Source of the DNA: Paragorgia papillata
Lineage: Eukaryota; Cnidaria; Anthozoa; Scleralcyonacea; Coralliidae
Length of the DNA: 64,000 nt
Direction: 5' to 3'
Assembly (NCBI GenBank): GCA_035771165.1
Contig: JAWNZC010000087.1
Location: forward strand, 5,587,501-5,651,500
This document shows positions 35,444 through 46,776 of the stretch, one piece after another. The notes under the pieces were generated by a model that was not told where the DNA came from, made no database searches, and saw only the letters and a list, made by a program, of their open reading frames with translations. The position numbers and the translations under genes are program-made. Numbering within the stretch: position 1 is the first letter of the stretch; every line of letters starts with the position of its first letter.

Positions 35444-38400
35444 CTAAACCCTGCCAAAATAATCGTTTGCGAACGCATAATCGAAGTAATTAAACATCTT
35501 GTCTTTATCACTAGGTACTGTATCTCCAATAGCCAAAGTGAGTTTGTTGATGCATGTGTTGCTTGTTGGAATACACGACGTAATGTATTCGTCGAAACAA
35601 ATTGTTGGTTGCATCGCATATCCAAGCACAGGTTCATTTTCGGCACCAGTTACGAACTTGAGAACGCCCCCCAAGGTAATAGAGCCTCTACGGCGTGCTA
35701 AAAACAGATGAGAATATGCGTTCATTGAGTTACCAACGATGAAGGTGCTTCTAATTACACTTAATTCACAATGAGTTCCTTTACAATTAATTGTAAACTC
35801 GTAAACAGTCCACGTAAAAATAACAAAATTGTGTCCTAATCCCAGTTACCCAGCCTAATGATTACCAAAATATCATTCCCAGCAGCAAAATTACTGTCGG
35901 AAATCCCATGCCCAGTCGTCCAAAATGTATTATACAAATGACAAATTAAACGAATCCCAGTTTCCATTTCACCTCTTCAGGCCCCTCTAGACGTAATAAT
36001 ACACACACGTGTAGGATGCCATGTGTAAGTGTAGTGTGAAATGTTATGTTTTTAATAGTTACCGGCGACATCTTTCATGTAATTGAGTAACATCCTGTAG
36101 GTCCTTTCCTCCTTCATTCTTCTGTTATTCCCTTCGCCAGAAAATGACACCTTAAACAGCTTAACCAATCTTGGATAGGTTATTTCTGCCGCAGCTGTTT
36201 TGCGGAATACGTAAAGAAGACACCTTTTCTTCTGACATAACTAATTAAACAAGAACATGGGGCAAAATAAATTGAACTTGACCAATTACATCGATTGCAG
36301 CGCTGCAAATATTTTTTTAGAATATGCCCGTCAAACGGCCAATCCTGCCGGTCATAAATTACAAGTACATCTGATCATTACCCAGACAAAAAAATGGCGT
36401 CAGGGTTCTAATATCGCCGGTCATTGACCGTTGACCAGCTGTTATTTGCAGTGCTGCGATTGTTGGTGATTTGATTAAAATTCGTGATTATGTGCACTAA
36501 GACAAGTTTAGAATAATGCCGTACCTCGACTAATCCAAACTTGGCTATACCCTCTCTGAATTGCACCTCGGCAGGGCTAAGCTGCTGCGCAGGCTCTTCT
36601 CCCAAAAATCGCTGGATTTGTGTTTCTGACATGAAGCATGGAAGAGGGCCACCTTGAAGAACGCTGTAACCTATTTTGAAGTAGTTACAAATTTGATTAA
36701 AACTCAAAATATTGCATAACTAGTATATAATACAAACATTTCAAAGAACGTTTAAGCGAAATGTTTTTGTCATAAGAAACGTTAATCATTTTTACGGTTG
36801 TCTTAAACAAAGGACCTCGTGACAGAAATTTATTTATAATATTTCTACAATAAGCCAACCTTTTACGTGGATAAAATCGTCGGGCGTTAGACGGAATAAA
36901 ATGCTAAGAGCGCCCATACCCCTCAATGGGTTAATAACCTTGAAAAAAATAAATTTTTCTTACCAAATATTATGCCGGCACAAAGGTAATACTTTTTGTT
37001 TGTCGCAACTACATCATTTGTGAGGTTACAAGTGTTTTCGTCGCCATCTGTCTGCGAAAACAGACGCTCGCGAATTTCCCTCAGCATGGCTCCCAAAAAT
37101 TCTCGTCGTGGACCACCCAAATCTTGGGCGCATTCCCCGTTATATGTAACCTCTAACGGAACACTGAAATCACGTTCGAATTCTCCTGTCAGCTCCTCCA
37201 CGGCGTCCTCGCACAAATTTAGTCTTGAAATAAAAATGTCCAATGTCCGCCCCTCACAAAGCTCATCAACAGCTCTTACATCAAGTGGTCGGCCACGTAG
37301 AATGTTACGTTGGAACGTGCGTAAAATCGTAACTGGATCTTGACACTCAACCCTATAGTTGACGTAAGAGAATATAACATGTATCATGCATACGTAAAAA
37401 AAATCACCCGAATTCAAACTGGAAACATTTTTGTTCTGCTGGCAGATGACAAAAAGTTTCGCACGTCAAGGAGGAAATTTCCAAGCGGAAGAGGTTGTAT
37501 ACTTCGGGAGTAAATATTCAATAGAGTTGGCTAAGTTAGATATCAAGCAGAAATCATATTGTTTATTGCTTTCGATTAACTCATTCCTGTCCAACGGCTT
37601 CTCCAGAGGTGAATAAAATCGTCTGGCGTTAGCCAGAATAAAATACTAAAGACCAATTCGGACAGGAAAGAGTTAAAGCTTTGCCTACGATAGACTACAT
37701 GTATAATTTACTACATGTATATATTAATTTTATACATTTTCATGCGAAACGTTTTGACGAAACTGTCGCGATTTTTCTAAGGTATAGTCATGCATGCATT
37801 AGTGAGGGCAGGTAATTTCCTCACGAGAAATTCAAGGATTTATTAACAGACATTTTGAAACAACATTGCAGAAAGGAGCATAAATCAATACGACGACTGC
37901 ATATGTTTTGAACTGTTTGAACCCGTTGGGGTTAAAAATCTTTTTTGTCAATTAATTGTTGTCAGACAATTATTAAGCACGTTTAGTTTGTCTGATTATG
38001 TTATATAACGTTGAGGGGATAACCTACGATGATTGGTTCACGAAATGGACCAACTGACCGATCGATCGACTGACAACTCAACACTTACATTTCGGAGAGG
38101 GTGCAGTTGATTGCGTTGCGCAAATGGTCGTCGTATGGAACATCTTCTCTACAAACGAAATTATACAGAAGCCAATCATTAATGCGTGCAAATAGAAATA
38201 TCAAAAGTACATTAAGGTAGCGGTAAGACACAAGTTCACAGCAACCATGCGAGGGCTAAGACATAATATGATGGTACTCCGGTTTGTAAAAAAATATGAA
38301 CGTAATTTAAACAAGTTACAGGTAAGGACTCAACGTTTCGATACTTCTGTCTTGTGTCTTCATCAGGGGTGATCTTAGCGCTGTAACGTGGTTCCTTTTA

Positions 38401-41400
38401 TACTCGACTTCGACGGTATATCGTCAAGTGGTGGCGATAATTTTAGGGTTATCCCACGTAATAGTGTTATTTGTTTGGCGCGTGTGCCCCGGCAAAGCGA
38501 ATTTATCCCTTTTTAAAAGGAATAATTGTTTTTGATGCTGAAACTAACTTTTTGTGTGCCTGATGTACCCCTTATTACAGTCATTGCACAGGATAATTTG
38601 AAAGCCAGAAGAGATCGGCGGCTGACTTTCAGTCAAAATCTAATCGTCTGATTTTCTTTCCTTTTTTTCTTCTTCTTTTTTTCTCTCTCTCTTTCTTTTT
38701 TTTTTTTTTTGTGCAATGTAACGTTGTATGAAAAACACAATGACGAATTACCTTCTGATGGTGGAAACTGTATCTGTCGTTGCCAAATTATTACTAATTA
38801 GCGGTTCCTGTAGATTTCCTGAGACTGGATTTGCTTCTCTAACAGGCCTGTTTGAATTAGACATGAAATTAAAATTAATTACATCACATTCGCAATTACG
38901 TGTAATATCGAAATATGATAATAAATTTTACTGCAACCCGCTAATTATTATTCCAATTAACAATATGGGTTATGCTACTTCAAAGACATTGGTAAATTTT
39001 TGGTAGATTTTTCAAACATAACTCCAGCAAAGATTTTATTTCCTGACCAAGGGTGCAAATAAGATGCCTCACAGAAACAGGCAAGATGAACAAAGAAACT
39101 TTACGATGCGGATAAATATTTTAAAAAAGCACCATAATGGCACAATCGCAAAGTTTTTTGCTTGCTTAACAACAATACGCGACTGGAAAATATTTTTGGT
39201 ATATGCCCTGAGTTTTATTTGGTCAGTTTTCTTACGGTTTTCGTTAAGGTTCGCGGTGTCATCCGGGAAAAACACTCGAATTTCATCAGAATTTATTCCA
39301 CAGCTATAAAATAAAATGCGAGCGTTTTTTCTGGTTGATACCGCGAACCTTAACGATGTCGATGGTTACTTTTAAAATTTTCATTTTTGAATTAGTAAAA
39401 TAAACATTTTTGTGGTGGTAAAAAATTCAATATACTTACTGTTGTATTTGCTCAATATCGGTATTTGATGTCATATCGTCATCACCGATTGTAATAATGG
39501 GCACAGCATATGACCGTATATCTTCATTCCTGGGTTCACTTTCAGAGCCATTTGTTTCCGCGGCCTCTCTACTAGAATTAAAGTGAAATCTATTAAACAT
39601 CTATTATTAATAAACTATTACGTATACAGACGCAATCCATTGGATGTACATGACGTATTTTTTACGCCTGGGTTAATTATGTAAAAGGTGGAATGACTTG
39701 CGGAATGGAAAAAAGAAATAAATGCCACCTTGAAAATAATGTTTAATTTACCAAATACAACATTTCTGTCCTATTCTAACAAACAATGAAATACAACAAA
39801 TGCATGTAAAAGTTCGCCATATTTAAATCGCGCGACAAGTTTCACTAACGATGTTAAAAATAACCTATTCCTAACCAAAACCCCAACTCTATTTTTATTA
39901 TTTTTAAGTCACTGATTCCGCACGCCATTCCTCCTTTTACATTCACCGTATTTTTTACACTGCACCATCGGAATCCTTGTAGGTCAATGGTTACATCATG
40001 TGCATCGCAAATATTAAAAAATTAGGCAGGTTGGATTTCCATTTGATTAGAGACCAAGATCTTTTCTGAGCTGATACGCTTAATACTCAATAAAATTTGT
40101 ATAGTACGCTATATGTAAATCTACCTCATTGAACTTGATGTGTCGTTACCGAAGTCGCTATCGTCATTTGGTAGAGGATTGTCCTTTCACAAAATTAAAT
40201 CATATAAGTTAGTTATAAACATGCGTTACCGCAAAAAGTGGCGAATACTATTAGTGTTGAGAATAAGATTTTTTAAAGAACATACACAACGTATACTTAC
40301 TTCGCATTTTTCAAGATGCTCTTGCATCTTGCTTATCGGAAAAGAAATTTGGCAAAACAGACACTCCTCAAATTCCTCTTTGACCAACGTCTCGTTGCTA
40401 AGTGTAATGTGTTTTTGAAGTGGTCTAACGTACACCCTTCCTGAAGCATAATACCTCATCTCTTCTGTGCTACACGCACCATGACAAACAATCCTTAGTT
40501 GATTCCGTGGCTTTTCTTTAGATAAGAGAAGTTGGAACCCCCCACATTCTCTTAGAGCGGGGTATGCCCTTTAAAACAAACGAAAAAATAAATTTATATG
40601 GATAACAAACACGTTTTTATCTAATATGAAACATACGTAGTAGCCTTTAGTATGTCCCAATCGATAATCAGCCAGTCGGGATGCATAATTTAGCGTACGA
40701 ACTAAATATAGCAATGTAACAATTGAAAATATAGACTACTACCCTACCTTATACGTTTCATTTATCTTCAAAATAAGGATACTTTATATAGCAGGCTTTA
40801 CATAATATTTGCATAGGTAATAGCATGGTTTCGAGTGCAATTCGGAAAAAAACATGCACGAGTGAGTTTTTCAAAGACTATCCAAATTGCACGAGTCCGA
40901 AGGACGAGTGTTATTTGAGGTCTTTGAAAAACTTACGAGTGCATGTTTTTTTCAAATTGCACAAGAAATCATGCTATTACTTATTAATAATATACATGAA
41001 AACGTTTAAACATGAACAGAATCTTTCCAATCAAAATGCTCTGTGCAAATAACATACATGAAAAATTTAACAGGAAGAGCTTTCTTTCTAGTCAAAAATG
41101 ATTTTTGTACAAATTTAAAAAAATTAAAAATTTGCACTGTACGGATGGATGGAAGGATGGATTGGATGGATTGGATGGATGGATGGATTGATTGATTGAT
41201 TGATTGATTTATTGATTGATCGATTGATTGATTGACTGAAATCTGTATTTAAACACGGTAGTTTTATCAAATTGAATTAATATATTCGAATTTGTTCTTC
41301 CTAAAAGCCGTGTATTACCTAATAAATATCTATATTTACAATTAACTTCATGAGCAGGTTGATCATGATCGTATATGCTATCTGTACTATCTAAGTTTCA

Positions 41401-43017
41401 CTGTGAATTTATACATGTATGTTTCCTAAAGTTAGCAGCAAGATTAATTGTTTCTTTCAAACTTAAATGAAGTCCTCCTACATTAAGACAATCTAACTTA
41501 ATACTATCATTACAGATAAAACCCAAATCACAATCTAGGCATAATTTCTCTAAGGATTTATTTACCTGATCAATGTTGGAATTTAGTGAATTATCATCTG
41601 CTCCGCTATGTATCATTGATGAAATCGCAATTTCAGCAGAACAGTGCTGCCTTTTAATATTATTTGCCAGTTCAATAATCTTCTTACCTAATTGTTTAGG
41701 ATTATCCCGCTTTAAATTATTCGTACCAACATGGAGAATTATTTTATGGATGGATGGATGGATGGATGGATGGATGGATGGATGGATGGATGGATGGATG
41801 GATGGATAGATAAATAGATAAATTACCCAAAAAGCAGTTCTTTTACAGCAGTGCTTGATGCTGTTGTAGGGAGTGAAACATGTTTTTCACCCAAATCATT
41901 TCTCTGAAGCTCTAATCTCTCGCTAGCTGAAGGTGTATGTTCCTGGTTTTTATCGGCCAGGCAAAACATTTTCTTTGTAATAGTTATTTCTAAAACAAAT
42001 AATATGGTAACGTTAAAAAAAGAATATCACATACAGTACTACACTGTATTGGTATTTAAATAGATATGTATTAAAATAACACTATTTCGTAACACTGCTT
42101 ACCATGGGTTATTATTAGGGAGTTTAAGACCCCGTTTACACTAGAGCAAAAGTATCCGGATTCACATTGTTCTTTATTCCTATGAGGATGAAAAACAATG
42201 TGAATCCGGATACTTTTGCTCTAGTGTAAACGGGGTCTAAGATTCAGGAAACGGACTACGACTACGGTAGAAGGTTTAAAAGTGTTAAAAAATGTTGGTG
42301 TATTCATACATTAAAATTTCAAGATACACAATCGCACGGATTCGTCTTGTTCTTAAATTATTGAAGAAAGACTTTTTCAATCAATGTTGATCGCGAGAAT
42401 AAGCATTAAGGTTAAGCATTTCTAAGGCTTCTGCAGTGACTCCAGTTCCGCGGTGTCTTTACTATACTTTTTCTACGTTGTCAGCAGTCACGACGGCGTA
42501 AAGATTACTCTTGGGACCGTCACTTACAATCTCATGGTATACGACATAAAATTATATTGTTCAAACACGTTGCGGTAGTCATAGTGTTTTCTTAAGTGGG
42601 CGCATCAGAGCTCATCTGTCTGGCGTTAGCCAGAATAAAATGTTAAATTGCGCCTTTGCATCTTCATGGGTTAACTATCTTTGAATTTTTTAGATAAAAT
42701 CTTATAAAATAGAGGTATAGCAGGTTGTTTGTTGTATATGAAAGACTAATACTGGTGTTTCACATTTTCATTGGTTTTAGCCTTTCAACTACGACATGCA
42801 AGTATGTATGTCGTTAAACCTGGTAAGTTTATCTATCCTATCTATCCTATCTATCCTATCTATCCTATCTATCCTATCTATCCTATCTATCCTATCTATC
42901 CTATCTATCCTATCTATCCTATCTATCCTATAAATGTGCCGTGACATCATAACCGTGTTTACATAGCCTGATATAAACATGGTAATTGACCAATCACAGC
43001 GTGCGTAAGACGCAACC

Positions 43018-43078
<61 letters not shown>

Positions 43079-44842
43079 CTTCAGTTGACCTTTTGACTTA
43101 GGAATTCATCAGGACAATCTCCTCTGCTTGCTCTGATGAAGTCTAGTGAGTCAACAGGTCGAAAGCTTAGCAACAAATAACTCATGCGGTGTTACCATAA
43201 ATTATTACCATATATTACATATTTTCAACATGTAAACATTAAAGGGTTAATAAATGAGTCCCCAAATCATTCATACATGCTCATAAAAATCTCACTTCCT
43301 GATACTGAGACAGCTTTGATCATTGGCAATAGAAGCATTGCATTGTGTGAAACCTTTTTTTTGTAAAATCTTATGTGACTTAACTGAAAGACATAAATAC
43401 CTTTTCTGGCAGTTCTTCGGCCTCGCTGTTGTGTTGCACTTCTCCCTCCATATGGTTGCATCCGCTGTTAAATACTTAATGTTAATAAAACACATAAAAT
43501 ATGTAAAAACTATACATATCTTACAAGTTACAAACTCTTGCACAGTTTGCAAATGGTCTTAAAAAAATCTTAGTGGGAAATGCTGAAATCGGATCAAACC
43601 ATAAAAAAAGTATCCCGACTGGGGGTGTGGAAAGTGCACAAAGTGAATTTAATAAACCTTTGAAACGTTTTGAGTATTTAAAATAAATGGAGAAATTTAG
43701 TGACTTTTCATATCTAGTGTTGCAAAACATTTTTGTGTGTCAAAAGAATTCTTACCTTTATTAGTGCCATTGCAACAATGTGTTTGATGACGTTTATGGC
43801 AAAAATTTTGAAATTCTGCTTTTTAGTTTTTTTAGTTTTTTTAGCGATTAACTTTAGCATTTTTAATATGATTCCATAAATTTTGTTTCATTTATATTCA
43901 TGTAATGACATCACAGATCTAATATGGTGGAATCCAATATGGTGTCATACTGTATAGTGATATCATATAGTGATGTCATATAGTGACATCATCAATTTAA
44001 TAATTTCTAAATTTACAGATGCTCACAGGGTACTTCTAACAATGTCTAAAGATAGGAAATAGAACAATAGAGCTTATTAATGAATGTAGCATTTATCTTA
44101 CTTATCACAACAACTTCCTCAATGGCCATAAACCAGAAAATAAACCAAATTCTTCCTAACTGTTTAAGTTTTATCTACTTGCTACAAGCTCTAGCTACAG
44201 TAATTAGATTTTAGAGATTTTCTTGTCTATTATTTGGCTCTATATATCACTTTGTTGTATACATCACCAATGACATCATAGGTACGTATACTTTTTGAGA
44301 TATTGACCGTGGGTACGTACTTTCCACCAACCAAAAAAAGCCCAGTCTGGATAGGGTTAAGAAATGAACGTTTTCGGACATATCAGTCATGTCCCACACC
44401 TTTTCGTCAAGTGATAGGTCTCTTAGGTCAACACAGACAAAGTATATTAAGGTTTTTAATCCAAGCTTACCGACGAGCGTGAAAATAAACGTCTATGTTC
44501 TTCCACAGCTGTCTGATGTTGACCACTAATACTTGCTTGGTGAGATAAAGAAGATGTGTTCCCTTGAGTACTGGTAATAGGCCTCCTTATACCACTTTCT
44601 TGGTTGGCTGGTTGTTGAGATGTCGTGTTTGTTGAGTTGTTATTTGACGAGGCAGCATTGCCTAACATATCACAAACTTGCCTCAACAAGTCTATGGGAT
44701 TGTTGCTTGTAGTACTCTGGTATAAAAAAAAGAAAAAACAATTCCTTTGGCATTTTAAGAAAAATAAAAATGTACATGTATGAAAAATTTTAAAAAACCC
44801 AATAAATCTTAAATACATCAGAGAGTAAATATGACATACCAT
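35444..44842 (-). CDS. HECT-type E3 ubiquitin ligase, G2E3-like, 12 exons
   Basis: Minus-strand exons: ATG at 44,842-44,840, then 44,471-44,716, 43,401-43,464, 41,827-41,989, 40,301-40,568, 40,125-40,183, 39,440-39,568, 38,089-38,148, 36,964-37,352, 36,525-36,670, 36,063-36,231 and 35,444-35,697 (stop TAG). Every junction agrees in phase and gives 649 residues without a stop. Order: Ser/Asn/Gln-rich N-terminus; basic patch ([10 protein letters not shown]); a segment ending [14 protein letters not shown]; a C2HC finger (CLFC...HLEKC); an acidic linker; then a HECT domain ([42 protein letters not shown]). The catalytic Cys lies in [10 protein letters not shown], codon 35,552-35,554. HECT enzymes pass ubiquitin from E2 to substrate through this Cys. 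Multicopy G2E3-like relatives occur in fish and cnidarians. Here it is cargo of the inner unit, convergent with the integrase; substrates unknown. Confidence 0.9.
36866..36933. repeat. Dispersed hairpin repeat family, copy 5
   Basis: GATAAAATCGTCGGGCGTTA, GACGGAATAAAATGCTAAG and a terminal ATGGGTTAA; lies just past the exon 36,964-37,352 of the HECT gene, in the intron. Confidence 0.75.
37578..37676. repeat. Dispersed hairpin repeat family, copy 6
   Basis: A complete unit with TTAACTCATTCCTGTCC and GGACAGGAAAGAGTTAA ends and the perfect CTGGCGTTAGCCAG hairpin; almost identical to copies 3 and 4. In a HECT-gene intron. Confidence 0.92.
38330..38370 (-). ncRNA. Hammerhead-like motif
   Basis: Minus strand reads CTGATGAAGACACAAGACAG, then AAGTATC, then GAAACGTTGAGTCC. 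The CTGATGA...GAAACG pair is the conserved hammerhead core seen in Penelope-like elements. Stem II pairing is weak here, so catalytic activity is doubtful. Confidence 0.3.
39240..39357. repeat. Inverted repeat in HECT intron
   Basis: CGTTAAGGTTCGCGGT and ACCGCGAACCTTAACG are exact inverted arms about 85 bases apart; likely a small MITE. Confidence 0.75.
40815..40983. mobile_element. MITE in HECT intron
   Basis: The ends GTAATAGCATGGTTTCGAGT and the complement ...AAATCATGCTATTAC are inverted. CATGCACGAGT / ACTCGTGCATG-type inner arms flank a short centre. Confidence 0.85.
41140..41240 (+). repeat. (GGAT)n and (GATT)n microsatellite
   Basis: Simple repeat in a HECT-gene intron; a similar pure (GGAT)n run lies at 41,746-41,808. 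Confidence 0.95.
41746..41810 (+). repeat. (GGAT)n microsatellite
   Basis: Sixteen or so GGAT units, directly beside the HECT exon 41,827-41,989 (about 20 bp from its donor). Confidence 0.95.
42127..42238. mobile_element. Perfect hairpin MITE
   Basis: 45-bp perfectly complementary arms beginning AGACCCCGTTTACACTAGAG, with a 22-base loop; flanked by TTA and TAA. Confidence 0.93.
42243..42597 (+). repeat. Dispersed 360-bp repeat, copy 2
   Basis: Same orientation and content as 26,750-27,112 (CGGACTACGACTACGGTAGA, GACGGCGTAAAGATTACTCT). One copy lies in gene B, the other in the HECT gene, linking inner and outer regions by a shared repeat. Confidence 0.8.
42598..42676. repeat. Dispersed hairpin repeat family, copy 7
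   Basis: GGGCGCATCAGAGCTCATCT, then the perfect CTGGCGTTAGCCAG hairpin and AATAAAATGTTAAATTGCG, ending at ATGGGTTAAC. Confidence 0.85.
42830..42922 (+). repeat. 9-bp minisatellite
   Basis: About ten copies of TATCTATCC. It yields a spurious Arg-Ile-Asp repeat frame on the minus strand. Confidence 0.95.
43022..43166. repeat. (TA)n tract plus hammerhead-like inverted pair
   Basis: About 54 bp of TA is followed by two inverted modules. The right one reads CTGATGAAGTCTAGTGAGTC, AACAGGTC, GAAAGCTT (CTGATGA at 43,133-43,139, GAAA at 43,161-43,164), a hammerhead-like core. The left one (minus strand CTGATGAATTCCTAAGTC) is degenerate and lacks GAAA. Confidence 0.5.
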
Positions 44843-44849
44843 GATGAGC

Positions 44850-46776
44850 AATAAGCTGAAAAAGAGCTGAAACAAAAAATATAGATAATCAAATATTTTC
44901 AGAAGTGAAAAATTTGTGATCCACTATGACCTGAACACATACACCATAAACAAAGTACCAAACATTTTCTAGCTCATTCCCTAAGGCTAGTTGCCTTATG
45001 GTGTCCCTGGTCGTTCGAGGTCACGGAGATAGAATAAATCCTTTCTCATTGACTCTGTCAATGATCACCTGTGACCGCTATTGACCCACTAGCTAACAAC
45101 CAAATATGAACCAGGCTTTAGTCTTAGTGAAATGGCTGAAAATTAACCCTCACAATATTCAAAAGTTTCCACGGTAATTATTTCCAACAGAATCCCCCTC
45201 CCAAGCCATCCTCCCCACCCCCACTAATTCATTATTTTTCCAACCCCAAACACCCCCCCCCCCCCCCCCAGGAAAGTCCCTTCGTGCAGTGGTGATGCTG
45301 GAAAAGTGCATGACATTGGTACATACAACATGAAAAACCATAACATTTTTTTGTGAAAATGTAAAAATCAGGAATTCTATATATTTTACACAGTTGGTTT
45401 TTAAGTTGGCCTAAGTACATGTCAATATGTGAAAGATTAGTGATGGTAGAAATCAAGGATATTAATTTAAATGTAAAACAAACATGGTCATAATACAATA
45501 GGTTGTTTTGTTATATTTCAAACTCAAAGAGATGCTTTCAATTTGTTTCTCCAGAATGTAGAAAAAGACCTTCTAGGGACCCCTAGGGGTTAGTCCCCAA
45601 GACCCCCAATAGGAAGGACCTGCCCCCTCTAAAATTCACAACAATATTGATAACATGTACTTCTCCATCCATGTGCTTTCTCAAATCCAGAACAAAAGGC
45701 AAATTTCCCTTTCCCTTTTTCATACCTTCAAAATTTGTCTATTCATTTCAAGGTTATATACTTATATTAATTCAGTCTGCTATGCATTCTAGCTCAATAC
45801 CAAATGTTTTCACAGCTTTCTACTTTTTTAAGAAACACAGGCCACAAAAGTAAAATTTTCCAAGTCAACCTAAGGTAGTGGTCATTATTTATGGAGGGGG
45901 GAGGGGGGTTGGCAAATGGGGAAAGTAGGGGGTAAAAACTTTTCGGACCCCCTTCAAGGATCAATGAAAACTACAGTATGATTGTCCCCCAAATATCACT
46001 TGAAACTTTTCCAACACACCCCTCACCCCCCCCCCCCCCCCACCAATCACTATATAGATTCAATAATACAGTAAAGCAAATTCGTGAGACATAATTTGTA
46101 ATAATAATAGATTCAGCACTGTATGTATACATATACATGCATATACATACCGTAATAGATATATATATAATTTATATATCTATCAAAAATACAAACAAAC
46201 TAGAAATCCAACTTCAATAAATATTTTGTGTCCTTGGTTTGGTAGAGTAAAACTTTCTTTGCCTCCCCTACCATTTGCCAACCCCTCACCCTCCCCATAA
46301 ATGACTACTCCCTAATAAACATCAACTCCCAAGCCCAAACCCTCCTCATGGGACCAAGTGAAGGTCAAAAGTTTAAACATATGTCAAGGGTTGTGTCCCA
46401 AATATGGATAGTTTTATACTACTGCATGATGCAGCCTTTTTTATTATCTCTTATATTTTTAACATGCCTCATGTCATTTCTACACTGTGCCACATGCCAA
46501 TGCCATACAGACTCTGGCAAGGTGCACATTTTAGCCTAGAGCCAAATCACAAATGTCGCATATTATGCAAATTCACGTTCGTTTACATAAGATAACCCTC
46601 TACAAAAAGCTTTTTAGTCACAGACTAGTCGTAGTCGTAGTCTTAGTCAAAGCTAAAGTTAGCTGCCTAGTACAGTATAAACTATTACCTCTTCAAACTC
46701 CTGGCTCCGGTTTACATTTAAGACTTATAATTAACAAGTCCGTTTGTACCACTGGCACTGCTTTTATCTATTTATC
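44850..46776. other. HECT 5' intron/leader, no coding exon seen
   Basis: Between the HECT start codon and the inner right arm. It has C-rich stretches and (C)n runs at 45,250 and 46,028 but no supported exon. A transcript starting in the arm and spliced from the 46,996 donor would cross it to the acceptor just upstream of 44,842. Confidence 0.5.

Noticed and set aside
42789..42980. Arg-Ile-Asp repeat protein
   Set aside because: It results from a 9-bp minisatellite.
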